Below are positions 1-7,158 of a DNA stretch of 7,852 bases, piece by piece (position 1 is the stretch's first letter; each line of letters starts with the position of its first letter). A program made the translations under genes and the position numbers. The DNA lies in the NCBI GenBank assembly GCA_015487895.1, contig WFOW01000165.1, positions 1 through 7,852 of the forward strand, read 5' to 3'. Origin of the DNA: Gammaproteobacteria bacterium (GTDB taxonomy: Bacteria > Pseudomonadota > Gammaproteobacteria > S144-34). The notes beneath the pieces were generated by a model. It was given only the letters and a program-made list of their open reading frames with translations, was not told the origin of the DNA and made no database searches.

Positions 1-945
1 GTCGCTGACGACCACGTTGAGGCCGGTGAAGTCGGCGATGAGCTGCAGCACCGCCCGCACCTCGATGTCCTGGAAGTTGAGCGAGAGCCGCTCGCCCGTG
101 TAGCCGAGCTTCTCCTTGCGGCGCCGCTCCTTCTCGGCCTTGGGGACGGGCTTGACCTCGAGCGTGAAGACGCTGTCCGACTGGTAGGCGACGTAGTCGT
201 AGTCGCCGGTGGCGCTCACCGCCATGCGCACGCCCGAGCCCTCGGCGTAGGTGTCGATCAGGGTGACGGGCGTGGCGAAGTCGACGACGTCGAGGCGGCG
301 GGCGAGGCGCTCGGGGAGGCTGGTGTCCAGGAAGTCGGCGACGATGCGCCCGCCCGCCTGGCGCACGTCCACGGGCGTGCCGGGCTGCGAGAGCTTGACG
401 ATGACCCGGCCCTCGCCGTGCGGTCCGCGGCGGAAGTCGACGTCGGTGACCGCGCGCCCCGCGGCCGCCGCCGGGCGCGCCTCGGCGGCGCGGACGGCGG
501 CCGGCCGGGCGACCGCGGCCGCCGCCGCGCCCGGGGCCTCGACCGTGAGCAGCAGCCGGCTGCCCTCGACCCGCATGCGATAGGGCACCATGCGCACCAG
601 GCTCACCACCACGCGCGTGCGCCCGCGCGCCTCGGCGGCGGTGATGGCGCGCACGGCGCCGACACCCACCGTGCGCGTGCGGCGCTGCAGCCGGTTGGCC
701 ACGCCCGGCAGGTCGAGAGCGATGCGGGCGGGGTTGTCGACGGTGAAGCTGCGCGGCTCGGGGACAGGGCCGTCGAGCTCGAGGGTGATCTGCACCCGGT
801 CGCCCGGGAGCGCGGCGTAGCGCACGTCACGCAGCTCCAGCGCCTGGGCCGTGGCCGCCGCCAGCCAGGCGAGCAGCCCGCCGACGCCCGCGGCCCACGC
901 CGACCGGCGCCGGCTTCGCCTGCTGTGCTCTCGCATGCCCGTCAT
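1..945 (-). CDS. pilQ: Type IV pilus secretin PilQ, N-terminal part (3' end beyond window)
   Basis: PilQ is the outer-membrane secretin through which the type IV pilus leaves the cell. The 315 codons present run without a stop to the window edge, and the family is usually about 700 residues. Seen: a basic N-terminus and hydrophobic stretch ending ATAQA, giving a likely signal peptide of about residues 1-35. Two beta-rich segments follow, about 37-137 and 168-267, matching the two AMIN (peptidoglycan-binding) domains of PilQ, joined by an Ala/Arg-rich linker at about 138-165. From about residue 283 a GYTGERLSLNFQDIEVRAVL-type stretch leads into IADFTGLNVVVSD, the start of the secretin N0/STN domain. 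The secretin pore domain is not in the window. The start is ATG at 945, with an in-frame alternative ATG at 936; a GGGGG Shine-Dalgarno-like run lies upstream, inside the end of pilP. It is the last pil gene visible in the operon, 4 nt after the pilP stop. Confidence 0.96.
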   Translation of the reverse strand, partial: MTGMREHSRRSRRRSAWAAGVGGLLAWLAAATAQALELRDVRYAALPGDRVQITLELDGPVPEPRSFTVDNPARIALDLPGVANRLQRRTRTVGVGAVRAITAAEARGRTRVVVSLVRMVPYRMRVEGSRLLLTVEAPGAAAAAVARPAAVRAAEARPAAAAGRAVTDVDFRRGPHGEGRVIVKLSQPGTPVDVRQAGGRIVADFLDTSLPERLARRLDVVDFATPVTLIDTYAEGSGVRMAVSATGDYDYVAYQSDSVFTLEVKPVPKAEKERRRKEKLGYTGERLSLNFQDIEVRAVLQLIADFTGLNVVVSD

Positions 946-949
946 CGGA

Positions 950-1507
950 TCATCCCCCTTGTGCCGCCGGCTCGGCGAGCGCGACCTTGGCCTTGCGCTC
1001 CATCCAGCCGCCGAGGCCGTCCGGCACGATCTCGATCAGGTCCACCTCGGTCTCCGTGATGCGCGTGATGCGCCCGTGGTTCTGGCCCATGTAGTTGCCC
1101 ACGCGCACGCGATGGATGGTGTCATCCGGCGTCTTGATCAGGGCCCAGCGCGTGCCCTTCAGCTCCAGCACGCCGACCATGCGCAGGCTGTCGAGCGGAT
1201 AGGACTCGAGCGGCTCGCGCGGGCGGTTGAGGTCCGGCCGCACGCTGGAGCCGCCGCCGGCGAGCGCCGGCAGCACCGCCTCCTCCGAGGGCGGCGTGAA
1301 GGGGTCGCGCAGGTCCTGGGCGGCGTAGGCGAAGGTCTCGTAGGGCTCGACCTCGGGCAGGGGCTCGATCTTGCCCTTCTGGCGCGCGCGCACCTCCTGC
1401 ACCCAGGTCTCCAGGTCCGACAGGTCGCCGGCGCAGCCGCCGAGCGCGAGGGCGGCGAGCGCGAGCGCCGCGGCGCGCAGCGGGCCCCTGGCCGTCACCC
1501 CGCTCAT
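950..1507 (-). CDS. pilP: Type IV pilus assembly lipoprotein PilP
   Basis: PilP is an inner-membrane lipoprotein that connects the PilN-PilO dimer to the periplasmic N0 domain of PilQ. The predicted protein has 185 residues, the normal family size. Residues 1-25 are a lipoprotein signal with a hydrophobic Ala/Leu core and the lipobox LGGC, so Cys25 should be lipidated. A flexible Pro/Glu/Gly-rich stretch (about 40-100) precedes the conserved PilP beta-sandwich domain, about 100-177, with the recognisable pieces LESYPLDSLRMVG, WALIKTPD, RVGNYMGQNHGRI and DGLGGWMERKA. The ATG overlaps the pilO stop as ATGA. An AGGAGGAGG Shine-Dalgarno run at 1515-1523, 7 nt before the ATG, supports this start. 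The stop is 4 nt before the pilQ start, so translation of the two is probably coupled. Confidence 0.97.
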   Translation of the reverse strand: MSGVTARGPLRAAALALAALALGGCAGDLSDLETWVQEVRARQKGKIEPLPEVEPYETFAYAAQDLRDPFTPPSEEAVLPALAGGGSSVRPDLNRPREPLESYPLDSLRMVGVLELKGTRWALIKTPDDTIHRVRVGNYMGQNHGRITRITETEVDLIEIVPDGLGGWMERKAKVALAEPAAQGG

Positions 1508-2130
1508 TTGCCCGCCTCCTCCTCGCCTTCCTCCAGATAGCGGTAGGTCTTGGCGGTGATGTCCATCACCAGCTCCGGCGGCTGGCCCGCGGCCGGCTGG
1601 CCGGCCTTGCCGCCCGCGGGCCGGACGCTGAAGTCATGCAGCGTGACGATGCGCGGCAGCGCCGCCACGCCGCTGACGAAGCTGCCGAACTCGTGGAAGG
1701 TGCCGCGCACGCGGATGCTGATGGGAAGCTCCGCGTAGAACTCCTTCGGCACCTCGTCGAGGGGCTTGAAGAGCTCGAACTCGAGGCCTGCGGCCAGCCC
1801 CGTCTGCGAGATGTCCACCAGGAGCCCGGCGACCTCGGTCTTGCTCGGGAGCTGGCGCAGCATGGTGCCGAAGGTCTGGCGGATCTCCTCGAGCTGGCGC
1901 TTGTATGCGTCGAGGTTGGCCGCCTTCGCCGCCTTGCGCTCGAAGGTGCGCTTGAGCTCGACCTCCTTCTGGCGCAGCCGCTCGAGCTCCTCGATCTGGC
2001 CGCGCGTATCGAACCAGTAGCCGAGGAAGAACACCAGCACGAAGACGACGCCGACGGCGACGGCGCGCGCCGCCACCGGCCAGCTGCCCACGTTCTGCAG
2101 GTCGAGGTTGCGCAGCTCCTCCAGCCTCAT
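1504..2130 (-). CDS. pilO: Type IV pilus inner-membrane protein PilO
   Basis: PilO is a bitopic inner-membrane protein that pairs with PilN and carries PilP, forming the alignment subcomplex of the pilus machine. The protein has 208 residues, typical of the family. It has a short cytoplasmic N-terminus that begins MRLEELRNLDLQN, as PilO proteins usually do, one transmembrane helix at about residues 22-40, a charged coiled coil at about 42-95, and a C-terminal ferredoxin-like periplasmic domain at about 97-200 (LPSKTEVAGLLVDIS, GLEFELFKP, ELPISIRVRGTFHEFGSFVS). A Gly/Pro/Gln-rich loop at 172-184 and an acidic EEGEEEAGK tail are local features. The same frame stays open upstream to 2688, but that part is antisense-free shadow over pilN. 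The ATG at 2130 has a purine-rich GGGGAGGGG Shine-Dalgarno upstream and overlaps the pilN stop as ATGA, so I chose it. Confidence 0.96.
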   Translation of the reverse strand: MRLEELRNLDLQNVGSWPVAARAVAVGVVFVLVFFLGYWFDTRGQIEELERLRQKEVELKRTFERKAAKAANLDAYKRQLEEIRQTFGTMLRQLPSKTEVAGLLVDISQTGLAAGLEFELFKPLDEVPKEFYAELPISIRVRGTFHEFGSFVSGVAALPRIVTLHDFSVRPAGGKAGQPAAGQPPELVMDITAKTYRYLEEGEEEAGK

Positions 2131-2711
2131 GCGCTCCCCTCCCCCTGCTCCCCGGCCTTGGCCTGCGCCTTCGGGCTCGTGGTGTGCACGCGCAGGGTGA
2201 AGACGGCATGCCGCCGCCCGCCCCGGGCCTGGGCCTGGATGACCTCGAGCCTGGGATCGCGGAACCAGTCGGAGGCGTCGAGGCGGCGCATGTAGTCGGA
2301 CACGCGCGCGTTCGACTGCGCCACGCCGCGCAGGGTCAGCACCGTGCCGCGCAGCTCGGCGGCGGTCAGATAGACGCCGTCGGGCACCGTGCGCACGAGC
2401 TCGTCGAAGACGTGCACGATCTGCGGCCGGCTGCGCTGCAGGGCCTGGATCACGTTCATGCGCGCGAGCAGCTTGCGCTTGGTGCTCTCGAGGTCGCGGA
2501 TCTCGCGGATCTCGCGGTCGAGCTCGGCGATGCGGTCCCTCAGGAAGCGGTTGCGGCTCTCCTGGTGGTCCATGAGGCGGCCGATGTGCAGGTGCACGTA
2601 GACCACCACCAGCGCCGCCAGCACCGCCGCCGCCCCCGTGACCACGGCGAACTGCCGCTGCCGCTCCTTGCGCAGCTGCTCGCGCCACGGCAACAGGTTG
2701 ATGCGCGCCAT
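2127..2711 (-). CDS. pilN: Type IV pilus inner-membrane protein PilN
   Basis: PilN bridges cytoplasmic PilM and periplasmic PilO. The 194-residue protein opens with ARINLLPWRE (residues 2-11). In the family this cytoplasmic tail inserts into a groove of PilM, and the INLLPW motif is intact here. One transmembrane helix follows at about 21-41, then a heptad-like charged coiled coil at about 45-92, and a ferredoxin-like periplasmic domain at about 98-176 with the characteristic TVPDGVYLT, LTLRGVAQSNARVSDYMR and SDWFRDPRLEVI pieces. The C-terminus is a short Ser/Gly/Lys tail. It starts 1 nt after the pilM stop; a GAGGAG sequence about 11 nt upstream is a rather distant Shine-Dalgarno, so re-initiation after pilM is likely. 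It ends in an ATGA overlap with pilO. Confidence 0.97.
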   Translation of the reverse strand: MARINLLPWREQLRKERQRQFAVVTGAAAVLAALVVVYVHLHIGRLMDHQESRNRFLRDRIAELDREIREIRDLESTKRKLLARMNVIQALQRSRPQIVHVFDELVRTVPDGVYLTAAELRGTVLTLRGVAQSNARVSDYMRRLDASDWFRDPRLEVIQAQARGGRRHAVFTLRVHTTSPKAQAKAGEQGEGSA

Positions 2712-2712
2712 C

Positions 2713-3831
<1,119 letters not shown>

Positions 3832-3906
3832 TTAATTTTCACCCCTAGCCATATAGCACGCTTTCACAAAAAAGGGAATAGCAATTTCGGCGCCGATGTG
3901 CGAAGT

Positions 3907-3912
3907 TTTATA
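3907..3912 (-). promoter_or_regulatory. Candidate minus-10 box TATAAA of the pilMNOPQ promoter
   Basis: On the minus strand the sequence reads TATAAA, 5 of 6 matches to the sigma-70 consensus, in an otherwise GC-rich context. At the usual distance there is no recognisable minus-35 (the nearest TTGGGA is only 11 nt away). The predicted start point is about 3899-3900, giving a leader of about 125 nt before pilM. The absence of a minus-35 would fit an activator-dependent promoter, given the CRP-like palindrome centred about 40-41 nt upstream of that start point. The alternative pilM minus-10 is TGC-TATATG at 3858-3850. Confidence 0.4.
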
Positions 3913-3932
3913 CCCGGTCACACTCCCAAGGC

Positions 3933-3948
3933 CGTGAGCCCCGTCACA
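3933..3948. promoter_or_regulatory. CRP/Vfr-type palindrome CGTGA-N6-TCACA
   Basis: On the plus strand CGTGA (3933-3937) and TCACA (3944-3948) are separated by six bases. This matches 9 of 10 core positions of the CRP-family consensus TGTGA-N6-TCACA; only the first T is changed to C. The centre is at 3940.5, about 40-41 nt upstream of the start point expected from the minus-strand TATAAA box, where class II CRP activators sit. It is also 33 nt upstream of the ponA GTG. Vfr, a CRP homologue, is an established regulator of type IV pili in Pseudomonas aeruginosa. Which CRP-family protein acts here, if any, is inference. Confidence 0.45.
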
Positions 3949-3980
3949 GTCGCGAGCCCCCCGGCCGAGCGCCCCGACCC

Positions 3981-6422
3981 GTGATGCGAGCCGCCCTGCG
4001 CGCACTCCGCTGGCTGCTGGCCGCCGGCACCGCCGCGCTGGCCGCCGGCGTGCTGGCCTTCGCCGCCGCCTACGTCTACATCGCTCCGCGCCTGCCGGAC
4101 ATCGAGGCGCTGCGCGAGGTGCGCCTGCAGGTGCCGCTGCGCGTGCTGGCGCGCGACGGCTCGCTCATCGCCGAGTTCGGCGAGAAGCGCCGCGTGCCGC
4201 TGGAGCTCGACCGGATCCCGCCGCGCCTGGTGCAGGCCTTCCTCGCCGCCGAGGACGACCGCTTCTACGAGCACCCGGGCGTGGACTGGCAGGGCCTGCT
4301 GCGCGCGGCGGTGGCGCTGGTGCGCACGGGCGAGAAGCGCCAGGGCGGCAGCACCATCACCATGCAGGTGGCGCGCAACTTCTTCCTCAGCCGCGAAAAG
4401 ACCTTCGCGCGCAAGCTGGCCGAGATCTTCCTGGCGCTCAAGATCGAGCGCGAGCTCGACAAGGACCGCATCCTCGAGCTCTACCTCAACAAGATCTACC
4501 TCGGCCAGCGCGCCTATGGCGTCGGCGCCGCCGCGCGCGTCTACTACGGCAAGGACGTCGAGCGCCTGACGCTGCCGGAGATGGCCATGATCGCGGGGCT
4601 GCCCAAGGCGCCCTCGCGCGACAATCCGGTCGCCTCCCCCGAGCGGGCGCGCGCGCGGCGCGACTACGTGCTGAGGCGCATGCTGGCGCTGGGCATGATC
4701 TCGCGTGCCGAGTACGAGGACGCCGTGGCCGCCCCCGTGACGGCGCGCCTGCACGCGGCCCGCTCCGAGGTGGAGGCGCCCTACGCCGCGGAGATGGTGC
4801 GCGCGCGCCTGGTGGAGCGCTACGGCGAGGCGGTCTACACCGACGGCTACGTGGCCGTGACCACGATCGAGCCGCGCCTGCAGCGCGCCGCGCTCGCCGC
4901 GGTGCGCGCCAACCTGCTCGCCTACAGCCGCCGCCACGGCTGGCGCGGGCCCGAGGGTCGCGTGGAGCTGCCGGCGGGGCTCGCCGAGGCCGCGCCGGGC
5001 GAGGGGCCGTGGCAGGCGCTCGACCGCGCGCTCGCCGGCCGGCGCCCGGTCGGCGGGCTCGTCCCCGCCGTCGTGGTCGAGGTCGGCGAGCGTGCCGCGC
5101 GCGCCTACCTCGGCGAGGGCGCCGTGGTCGAGGTGCCGTGGGAGGGGATCGCATGGGCGCGGCCCTACATCGACACCGACCGCCGCGGGCCGGCGCCGAA
5201 ACGTGCCGCCGACGTCCTCGCGCCGGGCGACCTGGTGCGCCTGGAGCGGCGCGCGGACGGGAGCTGGTGGCTGGCGCAGCTGCCGCGCGTGGAAGGGGCG
5301 CTGGTGGCGCTCGCGCCGGCCGACGGCGCCGTGCGCGCGCTGGTAGGGGGCTTCGACTTCGAGCGCAGCGAGTTCAACCGCGCGGTGCAGGCGCAGCGCC
5401 AGCCGGGCTCGAGCTTCAAGCCCTTCATCTACGCCGCCGCCCTCGAGAAGGGCTTCACCGCGGCGAGCCTGATCAACGACGCGCCGGTGGTCTTCGACGA
5501 TCCGGCCCTGGAGGCGACCTGGCGGCCCGAGAACTACAGCGGCCGCTTCCACGGCCCGACGCGCCTGCGCGAGGCGCTGGTGCACTCGCGCAACCTGGTC
5601 TCGATCCGCCTGCTGCGGGCCATCGGCGTCGGCTACGCGGTGCGCTACGCGGCGCGTTTCGGCTTCGACCCCGCGCGCCTGCCGCGCGACCTCTCGCTCG
5701 CCATCGGCAGCGGCAGCGTCACGCCGCTCGCCATGGCGCGCGCCTATGCCGTCTTCGCCAACGAAGGCTACCGTGTGGAGCCCTATCTGCTGCTCGAGGT
5801 GCGCGGCCCCGACGGCGAGGTGCTCGAGCGCGCGCGGCCCCTGCGCGCCTGCCCCGCGTGCGAGGCGGAGCCGGAAGCCGCGGCGGCCGATCCGGCGCGT
5901 GCCGGAGACGGGGAGACCGGCGCCGGGCGGGCCTGGCGTCCCGCGCCGCGCGTGATCCCGGAGCGCATCGCCTGGCTCATGCGCTCGATGATGCGCGACG
6001 TGGTGCGCCGCGGGACCGGGCGCGCCGCGCGCGCGCTCGGCCGGCCCGACATCGGCGGCAAGACCGGCACCACCAACGACCAGCGCGACGCCTGGTTCTG
6101 CGGCTTCGGGCCGGGCGTGGTGGCGGTGACCTGGACCGGCTTCGACCGGCTCGCCCCGCTGGGCGAGCGCGAGACCGGCGCGCGCGCGGCGCTGCCCGCC
6201 TGGATCCGCTTCATGCGCGTGGCGCTCGCGGGCGTGCCCGTCGAGCAGCGGCCGCTGCCCGAGGGGCTGGTGACGGTGCGCATCGACCCCGCCACGGGGC
6301 TGCTCGCCGCGCCCGGCCAGGCGGACGCGGTCTTCGAGACCTTCCGCGCCGAGCACGTGCCGCAGGCGACGGCGGCGGCGACACCGGCGGGCGGCGGCGC
6401 GGCGCCCGAGCCGATCTTCTGA
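3981..6422 (+). CDS. ponA: Class A penicillin-binding protein 1A (peptidoglycan glycosyltransferase/transpeptidase)
   Basis: This bifunctional inner-membrane enzyme polymerises lipid II into glycan strands and cross-links the peptides in the periplasm. The product has 813 residues, normal for PBP1A. A membrane anchor is at about residues 10-34. The GT51 domain (about 55-230) shows EDDRFYEHPG (91-100, catalytic Glu91), GGSTITMQVARN (122-133), RKLAEIFLALKIE (144-156), ELYLNKIYLG (166-175) and the AGLPKAP motif (205-211). An OB-like inserted domain of the PBP1A type is at about 318-438. The transpeptidase domain has SSFK (477-480, nucleophile Ser477), SRN (536-538) and KTGT (694-697). A CPAC pair (624-627) lies in the transpeptidase; from memory a similar cysteine pair occurs in E. 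coli PBP1A. The start is GTG at 3981 or the adjacent ATG at 3984. No good Shine-Dalgarno precedes either, so expression may be modest. The next gene starts 17 nt after the stop. Confidence 0.97.
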   Translation: MMRAALRALRWLLAAGTAALAAGVLAFAAAYVYIAPRLPDIEALREVRLQVPLRVLARDGSLIAEFGEKRRVPLELDRIPPRLVQAFLAAEDDRFYEHPGVDWQGLLRAAVALVRTGEKRQGGSTITMQVARNFFLSREKTFARKLAEIFLALKIERELDKDRILELYLNKIYLGQRAYGVGAAARVYYGKDVERLTLPEMAMIAGLPKAPSRDNPVASPERARARRDYVLRRMLALGMISRAEYEDAVAAPVTARLHAARSEVEAPYAAEMVRARLVERYGEAVYTDGYVAVTTIEPRLQRAALAAVRANLLAYSRRHGWRGPEGRVELPAGLAEAAPGEGPWQALDRALAGRRPVGGLVPAVVVEVGERAARAYLGEGAVVEVPWEGIAWARPYIDTDRRGPAPKRAADVLAPGDLVRLERRADGSWWLAQLPRVEGALVALAPADGAVRALVGGFDFERSEFNRAVQAQRQPGSSFKPFIYAAALEKGFTAASLINDAPVVFDDPALEATWRPENYSGRFHGPTRLREALVHSRNLVSIRLLRAIGVGYAVRYAARFGFDPARLPRDLSLAIGSGSVTPLAMARAYAVFANEGYRVEPYLLLEVRGPDGEVLERARPLRACPACEAEPEAAAADPARAGDGETGAGRAWRPAPRVIPERIAWLMRSMMRDVVRRGTGRAARALGRPDIGGKTGTTNDQRDAWFCGFGPGVVAVTWTGFDRLAPLGERETGARAALPAWIRFMRVALAGVPVEQRPLPEGLVTVRIDPATGLLAAPGQADAVFETFRAEHVPQATAAATPAGGGAAPEPIF

Positions 6423-6428
6423 GCGCAC

Positions 6429-6437
6429 GGAGGAAGG
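6429..6437 (+). promoter_or_regulatory. Shine-Dalgarno GGAGGAAGG fixing the start of the nucleotidyltransferase-like gene
   Basis: GGAGG (6429-6433) lies 6 nt before the ATG at 6440. This frame is open far upstream, through the interior of ponA, so the strong ribosome binding site just after the ponA stop is what places the true start at 6440. Confidence 0.75.
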
Positions 6438-6439
6438 CG

Positions 6440-7084
6440 ATGGCACGGCGCCGGCGCGACGGCAGGCAGCCCTTCTCCGGCCCCGAGGGAGAGCGGCTCA
6501 GGCTGCTCGTCGCCGAGGAGGCCGCGCGCATCATGCACGAGCAGGGCGTGCGCGACTACGGCCTCGCCAAGCGCAAGGCGGCGGCGCGCCTGGGCCTGCC
6601 GCCCGGCGGCCGGGGGCTGCCGCGCAACCGCGAGGTCGAGGCGGCGCTCGCCGCCTACCGCAGGCTGTTCGACGAGGACCACGAGGCGCGCCTGCGCCGC
6701 CTGCGGCGCACCGCGCTCGAGACCATGCGGCTGCTCGCGGAGTTCGAGCCGCGCCTGGTGGGCTCGGTGCTGAGCGGCACGGCGGGCGAGCACTCCGACG
6801 TCAACCTGCACCTGTTCGCCGACGCCCCGGAGCGCGTGGCGCTGTTCCTCGCCGAGCGGCGCATCCCCTACGAGGAGGCCGAGCGCCGCCTGCGCCCGGC
6901 CGCAGGGCGCGACCCGCACCCCTATCCCGCCTTCCGCTTCGTCGCCGGCGACGTGGCCGTCGAGCTCACGGTCTTCCCCTTCGACGGGCTGCGCCAGGCC
7001 CCGTGCAGCCCCCTCGACGGTCGTCCCATGCGCCGCGCGGGGCTCGCCGCCGTCGAGGCGCTGCTCGCCGAGCCGGAGGGCTGA
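6440..7084 (+). CDS. Nucleotidyltransferase-like protein of unknown function
   Basis: The 214-residue, arginine-rich soluble protein has no signal peptide or membrane segment. Residues about 20-65 (LLVAEEAARIMHEQGVRDYG, then AKRKAAARLGL and LPRNREVE) form a helical N-terminal part seen in proteobacterial proteins annotated as nucleotidyltransferase-domain proteins. This recollection could not be checked here. A charged helix follows (about 66-100). Residues 108-126 resemble the nucleotidyltransferase signature, with GS at 108-109 followed 10 residues later by SDVN (119-122) and LHLF. In catalytic members the pattern is GS...SDxD, so Asp120 is kept but the second Asp is Asn122. A possible third acidic strand is DVAVELTVFP (171-180, Glu175). 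It starts 17 nt after ponA with a strong ribosome binding site, so it is probably co-transcribed with ponA. The substrate is unknown; it may be non-catalytic or RNA-binding. Its N-terminus is basic (ARRRRDGR). Confidence 0.85.
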   Translation: MARRRRDGRQPFSGPEGERLRLLVAEEAARIMHEQGVRDYGLAKRKAAARLGLPPGGRGLPRNREVEAALAAYRRLFDEDHEARLRRLRRTALETMRLLAEFEPRLVGSVLSGTAGEHSDVNLHLFADAPERVALFLAERRIPYEEAERRLRPAAGRDPHPYPAFRFVAGDVAVELTVFPFDGLRQAPCSPLDGRPMRRAGLAAVEALLAEPEG

Positions 7085-7106
7085 GCGCGCCCTTGCCTGC
7101 GCGCTC
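7083..7106 (+). other. GC stem-loop spanning the stop codon of the nucleotidyltransferase-like gene
   Basis: GAGCGCGC (7083-7090) and GCGCGCTC (7099-7106) are perfect 8-base complementary arms around an 8-nt loop, CCTTGCCT. The left arm begins inside the TGA stop. No T-run follows, so it is not a canonical intrinsic terminator, although it could slow polymerase or protect the 3' end of the upstream message. The loop contains the candidate minus-35 of argS, so the two signals share sequence. Confidence 0.4.
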
Positions 7107-7120
7107 GCGCGGGGGATAAT
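7093..7120 (+). promoter_or_regulatory. Sigma-70-like promoter for argS
   Basis: TTGCCT (7093-7098) and GATAAT (7115-7120) are separated by 16 bp. The minus-35 matches 4 of 6 and the minus-10 matches 5 of 6 consensus positions, standing out in a stretch with almost no other A or T. The start point would be about 7127, leaving a leader of roughly 32 nt before the argS ATG. This suggests argS is at least partly transcribed independently of ponA. Confidence 0.5.
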
Positions 7121-7158
7121 ACGCGCTCGCTCCACGCAGCCGCCCCCGCCGCAGCACG

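Noticed and set aside
138..583. Small plus-strand frames opposite pilQ as possible novel genes
   Set aside because: They lack ribosome binding sites and are Arg/Ala/Thr-rich antisense products of the AMIN region and linker of PilQ.
2131..2688. Upstream extension of pilO over pilN
   Set aside because: The extension is Arg/Ala/Pro-rich shadow in another frame of pilN, and the ATG at 2130 gives the family-typical N-terminus.
3917..3937. TCACA...GTGA pair as a second CRP site
   Set aside because: The half-sites face the wrong way (TCAC before GTGA) and the spacing does not match the consensus; only 3933-3948 has the correct orientation and 6-nt spacer.
5009..6439. Upstream extension of the nucleotidyltransferase-like gene through the ponA interior
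   Set aside because: The translation before 6440 is low-complexity Arg/Ala/Gly in a second frame of ponA; the strong Shine-Dalgarno at 6429-6433 marks the real start.
3918..6446. Minus-strand open frame of 842 codons opposite ponA
   Set aside because: It is a GC-rich shadow of ponA: composition is His/Arg/Ala/Gly-heavy with no domain pattern, while the plus strand encodes all PBP1A motifs.
5783..7135. Minus-strand open frame of 450 codons opposite the ponA end and the next gene
   Set aside because: No domain or codon pattern supports it; both plus-strand genes have clear family motifs.
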